Assembly: GCA_016794505.1 (NCBI GenBank)
Contig: JAEUJZ010000131.1
Coordinates: 1-64,000 of the forward strand
Direction: 5' to 3'
Source of the DNA: Myxococcales bacterium
GTDB lineage: Bacteria > Myxococcota_A > Polyangia > Palsa-1104 > JAEUJZ01
Length of the DNA: 64,000 nt
The notes below the pieces were generated by a model that saw nothing but the letters and a program-made list of their open reading frames with translations, was not told the origin of the DNA and searched no databases. Shown piece after piece: positions 9,020-17,723 of the stretch. How positions within the stretch are numbered: the stretch's first letter is position 1; each line of letters begins with the position of its first letter. A program made the position numbers and the translations under genes.

Positions 9020-9928
9020 CTACTCGCGCGGACCGGCGGGGCGCCCCAGCGTCAGTTCGCAGACCACGCCATAGTGGTCCGAGGCATGGATGCCGCCTTC
9101 GGCCTGCGTGAAACAGCGACGGGCTGTACACGGCAGGCCGCGCTCATAGCGATCCGGCGGCGCCGCAAAGATGTAATCGATGCGGCGATCCGGCTCGCGC
9201 TCTTTTTTGGCAAAGACATTGTCGCGGGCGAACGTCGGTCCAGCGTCACCGTGGCAGAAATCGACCACGTCGTTGAAGTAGCAGCCGCGCAGTGCTCCGG
9301 TGCGCGATGAAGGCAGCGCGTGGCGTCCGCGCAGAAAGCGGATCTCGTCGCTGTCCGGCTCGGCATTGAAGTCGCCGAGCAAGATCGCCGGCAAGACATC
9401 GCGTCCATCCTGCCGCGCCGCGGTCAGCCAATCGGCCATTTGGTCGACGATGAACGACACCTGCTGGCAGCGCGCATGCGACAGCTCAAACTGCCAGTCG
9501 AGGTGCGTGACGAACACCGGCAAAAAGCCATGCGGCGTCTCACACAGCGCATACAGAAGCGCCCGCGTCTCGTGTCCGATGGGGTTGGGCAATAGCGTCC
9601 GCTGCGTCTCGACGATGGGAAAGCGCGACAGGATGGCATTGCCCATCGTGAACCCGGATGCGCTGTCGAGCGTCCAGGCTGCGGCATACGCGCGATGGGG
9701 ATAGTCCAGCGTCGATCCGCTTGCTGCCGCTGGCTGTCCGCGCAGTCCATCGACGATCGCATCCAGCTGCGAGATCGTCCCCAGCGGTCCCTGCATGCAC
9801 ATCACTTCTTGCAGGCCCACGACGTCGGCAGCTTCGGCGGCCAGCCCGGCGCAGATCAGCGGCAGGCGCGCGTCCCATGGGCCGCTGCGATTCCAAATGT
9901 TCAAGGAAAGAACCCGCACCACATCCAT
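9020..9928 (-). CDS. Endonuclease/exonuclease/phosphatase-family protein
   Basis: A 302-residue member of the DNase I-like superfamily of metal-dependent phosphodiesterases. Visible active-site motifs in order are SLNIWN (Asn), GLQEV (Glu), VTHLDW (His/Asp), LGDFNAEPDSDE (Asp/Asn), RIDYIF, and ASDHYGV (Asp-His near the end). No signal peptide is evident, so it is probably cytosolic. The substrate cannot be told from sequence; relatives include nucleases, phosphoinositide phosphatases and sphingomyelinases. It is convergent with proS, three bases apart. Confidence 0.85.
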   Translation of the reverse strand: MDVVRVLSLNIWNRSGPWDARLPLICAGLAAEAADVVGLQEVMCMQGPLGTISQLDAIVDGLRGQPAAASGSTLDYPHRAYAAAWTLDSASGFTMGNAILSRFPIVETQRTLLPNPIGHETRALLYALCETPHGFLPVFVTHLDWQFELSHARCQQVSFIVDQMADWLTAARQDGRDVLPAILLGDFNAEPDSDEIRFLRGRHALPSSRTGALRGCYFNDVVDFCHGDAGPTFARDNVFAKKEREPDRRIDYIFAAPPDRYERGLPCTARRCFTQAEGGIHASDHYGVVCELTLGRPAGPRE

Positions 9929-9960
9929 GCGGTCATCCTATCGCGCCCGCTCGCGGCGGA

Positions 9961-10013
9961 GCGGCTCAGAAGTTCACGCCGGCACAAGCGCGGCTCAGAA
10001 GTTCACGCCGGCA
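9961..10013. repeat. 24-bp direct repeat duplicating a gene end
   Basis: Two copies of a 24-base sequence lie at 9961-9984 and 9990-10013, separated by 5 bases. The second copy contains the last codons (AGVNF) and stop of the minus-strand gene at 9995-10861; the first is an exact downstream duplicate. It looks like a small tandem duplication. Confidence 0.85.
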
Positions 10014-10861
10014 TAAAGCAGGATGCGATACGAGACATTGACCAGCGCGCTGAACGGCCCGCGTCCGAAGATCACCGGCAGGCTGAAGATCTCACCGCCG
10101 AAGTTGAAGCGTCCGCGCAGGATGAACTTTGCGCCAAGCTCGGGCAGAAACAGGCCAGCGTGCGTCGTCGTCTGCACGCCCGTGCTGCTGTCGAACAGCG
10201 CCGCATAGCCGACGCTCACGCGCGGGTATAGATAAAGCCCTGGCACTTTGCTGATGCCGAAGTCGTACTGAAACCCGAACGGCACCATCACCGCCGCCGT
10301 CGTCATCGAGAAATGAAACTGCAGCGGCACCACGACATAGGCGTGCTTGTTCGGCAGCACCGACCAGCCAAAGTCCAAGACCGCGGCGCCTTCGTGCGAG
10401 GTGCAGCCGGTGGCACAGATCGATGGGCCAATCTTCAGGTTGAGCATGAAGCGGCCTGGCTTGTTGTACTGGCCCGGCTCGCCCCCGCTGCCCATGCCGT
10501 CGCTGCGTCCGCCGCCGCTGCCGGACGAGCCCCCTCCCGAGCTTCCCGAGGAACCGCCCCCCGAGCCGCCGGGCGCGCTGGATCCGCTGCCGCTGCCCGT
10601 CGAGCCGCCGCTGGTTCCGGTGCTGCCGCTGCCCGTGGTTCCCGTGCCTGCGGGGGGCGATGAGTGCTCGGCCTCCATCGGATCGACGAGCGGCGATGGC
10701 ATACCGCCCGCCGTCGTCGGCTGCTCTGGCTGCCCGTCGCGCGGCTTCTTTTTGCTGCGCGCGTCCGCTTCCTCGCTGTTCAGAACGGACGCACACAGCA
10801 GAGTCCACAGGCACAGCCGCCGCCAAGGCACGATCCCTCGCTCGATCCCAACAGCACGCAC
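9995..10861 (-). CDS. Secreted protein with Gly/Ser low-complexity linker and beta-rich C-terminus
   Basis: A 288-residue protein starting at GTG. The N-terminal hydrophobic stretch (RLCLWTLLCASVLNSEEADA) looks like a signal peptide. Residues about 40-130 are a low-complexity Gly/Ser/Thr linker. The remaining 150 or so residues alternate hydrophobic and polar residues (FMLNLKIGPSICATG, YVVVPLQFHFSM, VPFGFQYDFGI, GLYLYPRVSVGYA) and end in NVSYRILLYAGVNF, with a C-terminal aromatic residue as in outer-membrane barrels. I suggest a small outer-membrane or surface beta-barrel; the family is not recognised. The C-terminal codons are duplicated just downstream. Confidence 0.6.
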   Translation of the reverse strand: MRAVGIERGIVPWRRLCLWTLLCASVLNSEEADARSKKKPRDGQPEQPTTAGGMPSPLVDPMEAEHSSPPAGTGTTGSGSTGTSGGSTGSGSGSSAPGGSGGGSSGSSGGGSSGSGGGRSDGMGSGGEPGQYNKPGRFMLNLKIGPSICATGCTSHEGAAVLDFGWSVLPNKHAYVVVPLQFHFSMTTAAVMVPFGFQYDFGISKVPGLYLYPRVSVGYAALFDSSTGVQTTTHAGLFLPELGAKFILRGRFNFGGEIFSLPVIFGRGPFSALVNVSYRILLYAGVNF

Positions 10862-11038
10862 GCGCCGATCATATCGCGCCCGTACGGCGGGCCATCGGAA
10901 ATTGCTGCGTCACCGCGGCCGGTCTTTGGTGTGCCGTTTCGCTCGCGCCATGCAAGCCGGCGGCTCGCAACACTTTTGGGGATGCCAGGGGCCGGCCGGA
11001 AGGCATACACTGCCGCCGCTTTGGCAGAAGGAGAGTCT

Positions 11039-12625
11039 ATGGACCATCGATTCCCCAGGACACGTTCGCGACGGAGCCTCGGTTGGCTCGGCTCGCTGCT
11101 TTTTTCGGGCAGCCTGCTTGGCGGTTTATTGGCGGCGGCGTCTGCGCAGGCGCAGGACATCGCTTCGTTTGAAAAGCGCACCACCGTCAAAGTGCTTGCC
11201 AACGGCCTTACGCTGGTCATCGTCGAGCGGCCTGAGGCCCCGGTCTTTTCCTACTTCACGCACGTCGATGTCGGCGGTGCGCAAGAAGGCGTGGGACAGA
11301 CCGGCATGGCGCACATGTTCGAGCACATGGCGTTCAAGGGCACGGACCGCATCGGCACCAACAACTTTGCCCTGGAAAAGCTCGCCGTCGACAAGGTGGA
11401 AAAGGCCTATCAGGCCTATGACGCCGAGCGCCGCAAGCCCTATGGTCGCGACGCAGCCAAGCTGGCCCAGCTTGAAAAAGACTGGCGCGCCGCCATGGAA
11501 GCCGCCGAAAAGTTCGTCGTGCAGAACGAGTTCGGCGAGATCGTCGATCGCGTCGGCGGCACGGGCCTAAACGCCTTCACCAACACCGACGAGACCGGAT
11601 ATTTCTATTCGCTGCCGTCAAACCGCGTCGAGCTGTGGGCATACCTAGAGTCCGAGCGCATGAAGCGCCCGGTGATGCGGCAGTTCTATCAAGAGCGCGA
11701 CGTCGTCAACGAAGAGCGGCGCATGCGCACCGATTCGAACCCCATCGGCCGCCTGATCGAACAGGCGCTGGCCGCGGCCTATACCGCCCACCCCTATGGT
11801 CGGCCTGTCGTCGGCTGGCCCAGCGATCTGCAGACTTGGTCAGCAAGCGACGCCCTCAAGTTTTGGGAGACGTACTACGTCCCCGCCAACATGGTCGTCG
11901 GCTTGGTCGGCGATGTGAAAGCGGCGCAGGTGATGCCGGTGCTTGAGTCGTACTTCGGTCGCCTGCCCAAAGCGGCCAAGCCCGCGCCGCTGGGCAGCGA
12001 CGAGCCACCGCAGTTTGTCGAGCGCAGCGTGACCATGCGCGCCAAGGCACAGCCGCTTTACGCCGAGGTCTATCACCGCCCCGACTATCACCACCCCGAC
12101 AACGCCGTGTACAACGCCATCGCGGACCTGATGTCGTCGGGGCCGACCTCGCGCCTGTATCGCTCGCTGGTGCGCGATCAAAAGCTCGCCGCCGCTGCAC
12201 AGGGGGCGCCGACCTTCCCCGGTTCGAAATATCCCAGCCTGTTTTTGTTCTTCGCCATCCCGACGCCGGGCCACAGCGCGCCCGAGCTTCGCGCCGCCAT
12301 TCATCGCGAGATCGAGCGCCTTAAGAACGAGCCGGTCAGCGACGAAGAGCTCAAGATGGTGAAGACGCGCGCCAAGGTGAACCTGTTGCGCAGCCTGGAA
12401 AACAACCAGGGCCTGGCCATCGCCTTTGCCAAGGCGCAGCAGCGCTACGGCGACTGGCGGCAGGTCTTTCGCAACGTCGAAGAGATCGAGCGCGTCAGCA
12501 AGGAAGACATCCGCCGCGTCGCATCGCAGGTCTTCGTCGACAGCAACCGCACCGCGGCCTGGATCGAGAGCACGGCGCCCAGCAAGCCCGCCGCGCCCGC
12601 CGCGCAGAAAGGAGGCACGCCATGA
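11039..12625 (+). CDS. M16-family zinc peptidase, catalytic subunit
   Basis: A 528-residue secreted pitrilysin-like protease. The start at 11039 is supported by AAGGAG nine bases upstream and by a signal peptide ending ASAQAQ. The inverted zinc motif HMFEH is at residues 92-96. An extended charged insert (about 110-150) separates it from the likely third ligand in VVNEERRM. The C-terminal M16 domain follows (GLVGDVKAAQ, RSLVRDQKLAAAAQ). It overlaps the next gene by four bases (ATGA), and that gene encodes an M16 protein lacking the zinc motif. The pair therefore probably forms a heterodimer, as in other bacterial M16B systems. The substrate is unknown; the periplasm is the likely site. Confidence 0.9.
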   Translation: MDHRFPRTRSRRSLGWLGSLLFSGSLLGGLLAAASAQAQDIASFEKRTTVKVLANGLTLVIVERPEAPVFSYFTHVDVGGAQEGVGQTGMAHMFEHMAFKGTDRIGTNNFALEKLAVDKVEKAYQAYDAERRKPYGRDAAKLAQLEKDWRAAMEAAEKFVVQNEFGEIVDRVGGTGLNAFTNTDETGYFYSLPSNRVELWAYLESERMKRPVMRQFYQERDVVNEERRMRTDSNPIGRLIEQALAAAYTAHPYGRPVVGWPSDLQTWSASDALKFWETYYVPANMVVGLVGDVKAAQVMPVLESYFGRLPKAAKPAPLGSDEPPQFVERSVTMRAKAQPLYAEVYHRPDYHHPDNAVYNAIADLMSSGPTSRLYRSLVRDQKLAAAAQGAPTFPGSKYPSLFLFFAIPTPGHSAPELRAAIHREIERLKNEPVSDEELKMVKTRAKVNLLRSLENNQGLAIAFAKAQQRYGDWRQVFRNVEEIERVSKEDIRRVASQVFVDSNRTAAWIESTAPSKPAAPAAQKGGTP

Positions 12626-14169
12626 ACCGCTTCACTTCTTCTTCGACTGCGCTTGCCGTGGCAGCGCGTCGCGGTCTGTCCCGCCTGCTGGCCGTCGGTG
12701 TCATTTCCGCAGGCCTGCTTGGCTCGACGGCACACGCGGTGCCGGTGCAGACCGACTGGAAAAAGATCAAAGCCGCGCCGCTGCGCGACTTCAAGCCGCA
12801 GCAGCCGACGCGCATCCAGCTTGAAAACGGCCTGGTGATTTTCCTGCAGCCCAATCCCGAGCTACCGCTGATCACCGTGCTCGGCGACATCCAGGGCGGC
12901 AGCCGCGACGAACCGGCGGACAAGATCGGCCTGGCCAGCCTGTACGCGGCGACGCTGCGCTCGGGCGGTATCCAGGGCAAGACCGGCGACCAAGTCGACG
13001 ACTTCCTGGCGGCCCGCGCCGCCCAGCTTGTCTGGAACGACGATGTCGACAGCGTCAAGCTGCGCATGAACTGCCACAAGAACGACTTCAACGACGTGCT
13101 CGGCATCGTCATCGAGATGCTGCGCACGCCGCAGTTCGCCCAGGACAAGCTGGACCTGGCCAAGCGACAGGCCTTCACCGGCATCTCGCGGCGCAACGAC
13201 GATCCCATGGACATCGCCGAGCGCGAGTCGGAAAAGCTGGCCCTGGGCGCCAGCCATCCGCACGCCCGCCAGCCCGAGTACGCCACGCTCGCCGCCGTCA
13301 GCCGCGAGGATCTTCAGATCTGGCACCGCGCCCACGTGCAGCCCAACCAGTTCATGCTGGGCATCACGGGCGACTTCGACGCCGCCGCCATGGAAGCCAC
13401 GCTGCGTCGGGTGTTTTCTGCCTGGCCCAAGGGACCGACGCCGACCGTCGCCAACATTCCGTTCAACCCGACGCAGCCCGGCCTGTATCTGGTGAACAAA
13501 GACGACGTCAACCAAAGCAGCATCCGCTTGGTTCAGCTGGGCACGACGCGCAAGAACCCCGACGCCTATGCCATCGAGGTCATGAACGAAATCCTCGGCG
13601 GAGGCTTTGCCGCGCGCCTGTTCACCAACATCCGCAGCAAGCAAGCGCTGGCCTATAACGTCCGCGGCGGCGTCGGCATGGACTGGGGCTTTCCGGGGCT
13701 GTATCGCCTGACCATGGGCACGGCCAGCAAGAACACCGTGCGCGCCGTCAAGGCTCTGTATGCCGAGGTCAACGCCATGCTCAAGGATCGACCGCCGACC
13801 GCCGACGAGCTAGCCAAGGCCAAGGAAGCCATCTTGAACTCGTTCGTCTTCCAGATCGACAGCAAGGCCAAGACCCTGCTGCAGCGCATGGGCCTTGAGA
13901 GCTATGGCTATCCGCCCGACTACTACGACACGTACCAGGCCGCCATCGCCAAGGTCACGCTCGACGACGTCAAGCGCGTCGCCCAGAAGTACTTGAACCC
14001 CAGCGGCTTTGCCGTGCTGGTGGTTGGCAAGGCCGCTGACTTCGATGCGCCGCTTTCGACCCTGGGCCCCGTCAACACCCTGGACATCACCATTCCCGCC
14101 CCTCCGCCCGGTGTTCTGCCTGCCGGTCCCGTCGGGCCTGCCGGTGCGGCACGGCCCTCTTCCAAGTAG
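12622..14169 (+). CDS. M16-family peptidase-like, non-catalytic partner
   Basis: A 515-residue secreted protein (signal peptide ending AHAVPVQ). It has both M16 domains, but the position of HxxEH reads ASLYAATLRSGG, so the zinc site is absent. The C-terminal half keeps MNEILGGGFAARLFTNIRSKQALAY, the part that in the M16B family closes over the substrate. The start overlaps the stop of the catalytic subunit (ATGA), implying translational coupling and equal amounts. The last 25 residues are Pro/Gly/Ala-rich. The expected role is to complete the chamber of the heterodimeric protease. Confidence 0.9.
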   Translation: MNRFTSSSTALAVAARRGLSRLLAVGVISAGLLGSTAHAVPVQTDWKKIKAAPLRDFKPQQPTRIQLENGLVIFLQPNPELPLITVLGDIQGGSRDEPADKIGLASLYAATLRSGGIQGKTGDQVDDFLAARAAQLVWNDDVDSVKLRMNCHKNDFNDVLGIVIEMLRTPQFAQDKLDLAKRQAFTGISRRNDDPMDIAERESEKLALGASHPHARQPEYATLAAVSREDLQIWHRAHVQPNQFMLGITGDFDAAAMEATLRRVFSAWPKGPTPTVANIPFNPTQPGLYLVNKDDVNQSSIRLVQLGTTRKNPDAYAIEVMNEILGGGFAARLFTNIRSKQALAYNVRGGVGMDWGFPGLYRLTMGTASKNTVRAVKALYAEVNAMLKDRPPTADELAKAKEAILNSFVFQIDSKAKTLLQRMGLESYGYPPDYYDTYQAAIAKVTLDDVKRVAQKYLNPSGFAVLVVGKAADFDAPLSTLGPVNTLDITIPAPPPGVLPAGPVGPAGAARPSSK

Positions 14170-14193
14170 GCCCGCTTTGCAAAGGACGCTGTC

Positions 14194-14469
14194 ATGACGC
14201 ACAGAACACAGGCCGATGTCTCGTATGCCGAGGTCTACCGCGCCGCCCATATCATGGAAGCCGATCGCGCTGCCGTCGAGATCCTGCAGCCGGCCGGCAT
14301 CGCCGTCGTCCGGCGCGATCGCGTGATCCACGCCCTGCCCGCGCCTAGCTCCGAAGTCGGCGCGTACTTCCTGGCTGTCCCTGAGCCCGACGCCGACCGC
14401 GCCCGCCGCCTGCTCGACCGCGCCCAAAAAGACGGCATCCTCGACAGCGACGCCGGGCAGGTGCTGTAG
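14194..14469 (+). CDS. Small DUF2007-like protein
   Basis: A 91-residue soluble protein 24 bases downstream of the M16 pair. The pattern EVYRAAHIMEADRAAVEIL then GIAVVRRDRVIHALPAPSSE and YFLAVPEPDADRARRLLDRA resembles the DUF2007 'putative signal-transducing protein' fold, in which a helix chooses between two beta strands and a C-terminal helix closes. DUF2007 proteins have no settled biochemical role. The fit is by eye only. It may be co-transcribed with the peptidases. Confidence 0.6.
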   Translation: MTHRTQADVSYAEVYRAAHIMEADRAAVEILQPAGIAVVRRDRVIHALPAPSSEVGAYFLAVPEPDADRARRLLDRAQKDGILDSDAGQVL

Positions 14470-14556
14470 AGCGCCCCATCTTCTCTCGCCCAGCGACGCG
14501 GCCGCCGCCGCGAATTTTTCTCCCCCGGCACCTATTGTTTTTGCCAAAGTAGTTTC

Positions 14557-16383
14557 ATGAGCCCTACTCCGCCTTCGCTAATCGGGCGGACCATTGGCAA
14601 TTGGCGTCTGCAGCGGCAGCTTGGGGAAGGTGCGTTTGGCTCGGTATTCGAGGCCGAGCACATCAACATCCCCGAGCGCAAAGCCGCTGTGAAGCTGCTG
14701 CACATCCACATGGCGCTGCGCGAGGACATCCGCCGCCGGTTCGTCAACGAAGCGCGAGCGGCCAGCCGAGCCGAGCACGAAAACATCGTCCAGGTGTACG
14801 ACGCGGGCAACACCGACGACGGTCTTTGGTATGTCGTCATGGAGTTCCTGCGCGGCCAAAGCCTGGCCAAGCTGCTGCAGAGCGGACGCCTCGAAGTCTC
14901 CCGCGTGATCCGCATCGCCGCCCAAATCGTTCAGGGCCTGCAAGTGGCCCACAGCCTTGATATCGTGCATCGCGATCTGAAGCCCGATAATTTATTTTTG
15001 ATTAATAAAATAGCAAGACCTGATTGTGTCAAAATTCTCGATTTTGGCATTGCGAAGCTTCAGGATTCCAATTCTGGTACCAAAACCGGGACCTTGATGG
15101 GCACACCGGCATATATGTCTCCTGAGCAATGGCTGGCTTTGGCGAATATTGACGGTCGATCCGATTTCTATTCACTGGGCGTTATTCTATATGAGAGTTT
15201 ATCAGGTAAATTACCATTTCAAGCCACAAGCATGCTGGCCTGGGCCAGTGCGCACTTAGAGCAAAAGCCCGAGGATATCGCGGCGCTGGTCGCACTGCCG
15301 CCGTCGCTGCATCGCTTGGTGCATCAGCTGCTGGCCAAGCGCCGTGAAGATCGTCCGCAGTCGGCCGAGCAGATTCTGGAGCTTCTTCGCCGAAGCGAGG
15401 ACGAGCTGGCCCGAGGCGGGGTGAAGACCCTGGCCATCAGCTCGCGCGAGGTGGCGACCTTGGTCAGCCCACACCGGGACTTGGTTTCGCCATTTGGCGA
15501 CGGGCGGCGCCTGTCAACCCTCGGCTCTTCGATCGGCGATATCACGGTGCCAAGGCCGCGCATTTCGCCGCCCTGGACGATCCGAAAGACGGCGCTGCTG
15601 CTGTTCGGCGTGGTCATGCTGGCGGGCCTGGGAACGCTGTTTGCCGTGAATCAAGGGCGTCTTGGCCAGAGCCAGCAGGCAGCCGTCGCGTTGCCCCCTG
15701 AGCTGGCGTTCTTGCCAGCCGGCACGATCGAAATTGCAAGTGGCCAATCCGCTGACAGCATGCAAGGGCCAGCCCACACGGTAAATTTGAAGTCATTTGC
15801 CCTGGGACGGTTTGAAGTAAGCGTGGCCGATTATCGCAGCTATGTAGAATATCAAAAAATTACAGGAGAGATGCCGTGGCATTTTGTCGATGATTTTTCA
15901 ACGATTGCAAAACTGCCTATGAATATGATCTCGCGGCAAGAAGCACACAATTATTGTGCCTGGCGCTACAGCCAGTCTGGTATGCGCGGAAGGCTGCCCA
16001 CCGAGTACGAATGGGAATATGCCGCCCGCTCGGGACAAAGCAGCCGGCAGTTCCCCTGGGCCGGCAATCGGGTCGACCCGTTCGTAGCCAACGCCGGGCA
16101 CCGTGACGAGGCGAACGCCGGCATGCAGCCTGTCGACTCGCTGCCCGCCGGTCGCAGCGAACAGGGGATCTTTCACCTGCTGGGGAACGCCGAAGAGTGG
16201 ACGGCAGACGATGCTCGCGCCTATCCCGGAAGCCGCGCGGTGGTCCAAAGCGGCGCCGTCCTGCGCGGCGGCAGCCTCGCCACGCCCTTGTCTGAGCTGC
16301 GCACCACCCGCCGACGCATCGTTCCCGCTGATCTCAAGGATCCCTTTGTGGGGTTCCGCTGCGCCGTCGCCCTCTCTGAGTGA
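14557..16383 (+). CDS. Transmembrane Ser/Thr kinase fused to FGE-sulfatase domain
   Basis: A 608-residue membrane kinase. The Hanks-type domain has GEGAFGSV (about 23-30), Lys46 in AAVKLL, VHRDLKPDN, DFGIAKL and GTPAYMSPEQ, so it is predicted active. One membrane helix (about 347-368, LLLFGVVMLAGLGTLFAV) leads to an extracytoplasmic FGE-sulfatase domain (about 385-605) with SFALGRFEVSVADY, LPTEYEWEYAARSG, LLGNAEEWTAD and FVGFRCAV. In such fusions the FGE fold is usually a sensor or ligand-binding module, not a sulfatase activator. Two patches (about 14980-15230 and 15780-15960) are plainly AT-richer than the rest. The stop overlaps the GTG of the next gene. Confidence 0.92.
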   Translation: MSPTPPSLIGRTIGNWRLQRQLGEGAFGSVFEAEHINIPERKAAVKLLHIHMALREDIRRRFVNEARAASRAEHENIVQVYDAGNTDDGLWYVVMEFLRGQSLAKLLQSGRLEVSRVIRIAAQIVQGLQVAHSLDIVHRDLKPDNLFLINKIARPDCVKILDFGIAKLQDSNSGTKTGTLMGTPAYMSPEQWLALANIDGRSDFYSLGVILYESLSGKLPFQATSMLAWASAHLEQKPEDIAALVALPPSLHRLVHQLLAKRREDRPQSAEQILELLRRSEDELARGGVKTLAISSREVATLVSPHRDLVSPFGDGRRLSTLGSSIGDITVPRPRISPPWTIRKTALLLFGVVMLAGLGTLFAVNQGRLGQSQQAAVALPPELAFLPAGTIEIASGQSADSMQGPAHTVNLKSFALGRFEVSVADYRSYVEYQKITGEMPWHFVDDFSTIAKLPMNMISRQEAHNYCAWRYSQSGMRGRLPTEYEWEYAARSGQSSRQFPWAGNRVDPFVANAGHRDEANAGMQPVDSLPAGRSEQGIFHLLGNAEEWTADDARAYPGSRAVVQSGAVLRGGSLATPLSELRTTRRRIVPADLKDPFVGFRCAVALSE

Positions 16384-17720
16384 CCATCGACATGTTCCGC
16401 TCCCGTGTGAAGCAGCGCGTTCTATTCGGTTTCTCTCGCAGCCGTCGAGGCCCCATCGTCGAGGCGGCACCGCAGAAGCGACGCTGCCTGCTGCGTTCCG
16501 TGTCGCGGGGCGTCGCGCTGTGGTTCCTGGGTTCGCTGTGCCTGGGGCTCTTACCGGCTCGCCCGGCCGACGCACAGCCCTGCTATACGTGCCGCACCGA
16601 GCGGTGCCCGCGCAACGCCAACCTCAAGCTGTGGTGCGGCAGCGGTCCCGATCCCTTGGCCGCTGAGTCGCCGGCCGCTCCGTCCCCCGCGGCGGTGAGC
16701 AAGCCCTCGTCTCCTCCGCGTGCGCCGGCCCCGGCCCCGGCCCCGGCCCCGGCTCCGGCGCACAGCGACGCCGTAAAGCCGCCGGCTCCCGCTCCGCTTC
16801 CGAGCCATCTGCCCGCGCGGCCGGTGCGGCGCCCGCCCGCTGCCCCGGTTCGTCCGTCGACCGCGCCTGTGCCATCCACCATCCCAGAGCCGCCCAAGCC
16901 GCCGGTTGATCTCAGGACGCCGCCGGCCTTTGAGGCGCCGCGCACGGCTACCCAGCCGACAGAGCAGGGGCGTCGCCCAGCGCCTGTGCCGACGGCTCCC
17001 GGTGTTCCTGATCACACGCCTGGGAGGACGCAAAGCGAGCCCGCGCGCCCCAGTGCGCCGCTTTACTATGCCGTCGATATTCTGTCCGAACCCAGCGATG
17101 CCTGGGTCCGTCTGCGCGACGGCAGCGGCCCGGTCTTGGGGCGTACACCGCTGCGGCAGCTTCGCCTGATGCCGGGGGCGTATACGCTGCACGTTTCGCG
17201 CGAAGGCTTTGAGCCCAAGTCCCTGGATGTGCTCGTGCGCCGGACCGGGGACAGCTTTCAGGTCCGGCTGTCTGCGTCGGTGCCTGCCCTGGCCGAGAAC
17301 CCCAGCCCTGCTGCTCCGCCGCCTGCGCTCGCCCCGACCTATCCGCCCGATCCGCTGGCTATTTCGCCAGCGCCCACGGTGGTCGAGGCGCCCGCCGCGC
17401 CGCAGGTGACTCGACCCCGCTGGTATTCGCCTGCGCGGCTCGCCATTGGTTCCGTGGTCGTGCTGGCGGGGATCGTCACGTCTGGCTTTGGCATCCACGC
17501 CCTCGCGATCGATGGCACGTGCGCCCAGACGCTGCCCAGCGATGCCGAGCTATGTCAGGCGCGCTATCGCACGGGCCAGGTGGGCACCGGGCTGCTTGCG
17601 GCGGGGCTCTCGGCCGCGGTCATCGGCACTGTGCTGATGGTCATTCCGAATCGTCGCCCCAGCGCGGACCGAGCGAGCCGTCTTCCGCTGTCTTTGCGCT
17701 GGGCCAGTCTCTCTCGGTGA
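16380..17720 (+). CDS. Pro-rich PEGA-domain membrane protein
   Basis: A 446-residue protein (GTG at 16380, or ATG at 16392). A hydrophobic leader (about 40-62, LWFLGSLCLGLLPARPADA) precedes a four-Cys segment (CYTCRTERC), then about 150 residues dominated by Pro/Ala, including a (PA)n run. A PEGA-type repeat lies at about 222-295 (DILSEPSDAWVRLRDGSGPV). Two C-terminal membrane helices flank a loop with two cysteines (DGTCAQ, ELCQARY), as in the protein at 570-2429. The start overlaps the kinase stop, so the two are probably one transcript. A surface or wall sensing partner for the kinase is an inference. Confidence 0.8.
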   Translation: MTIDMFRSRVKQRVLFGFSRSRRGPIVEAAPQKRRCLLRSVSRGVALWFLGSLCLGLLPARPADAQPCYTCRTERCPRNANLKLWCGSGPDPLAAESPAAPSPAAVSKPSSPPRAPAPAPAPAPAPAHSDAVKPPAPAPLPSHLPARPVRRPPAAPVRPSTAPVPSTIPEPPKPPVDLRTPPAFEAPRTATQPTEQGRRPAPVPTAPGVPDHTPGRTQSEPARPSAPLYYAVDILSEPSDAWVRLRDGSGPVLGRTPLRQLRLMPGAYTLHVSREGFEPKSLDVLVRRTGDSFQVRLSASVPALAENPSPAAPPPALAPTYPPDPLAISPAPTVVEAPAAPQVTRPRWYSPARLAIGSVVVLAGIVTSGFGIHALAIDGTCAQTLPSDAELCQARYRTGQVGTGLLAAGLSAAVIGTVLMVIPNRRPSADRASRLPLSLRWASLSR

Positions 17721-17723
17721 GTC

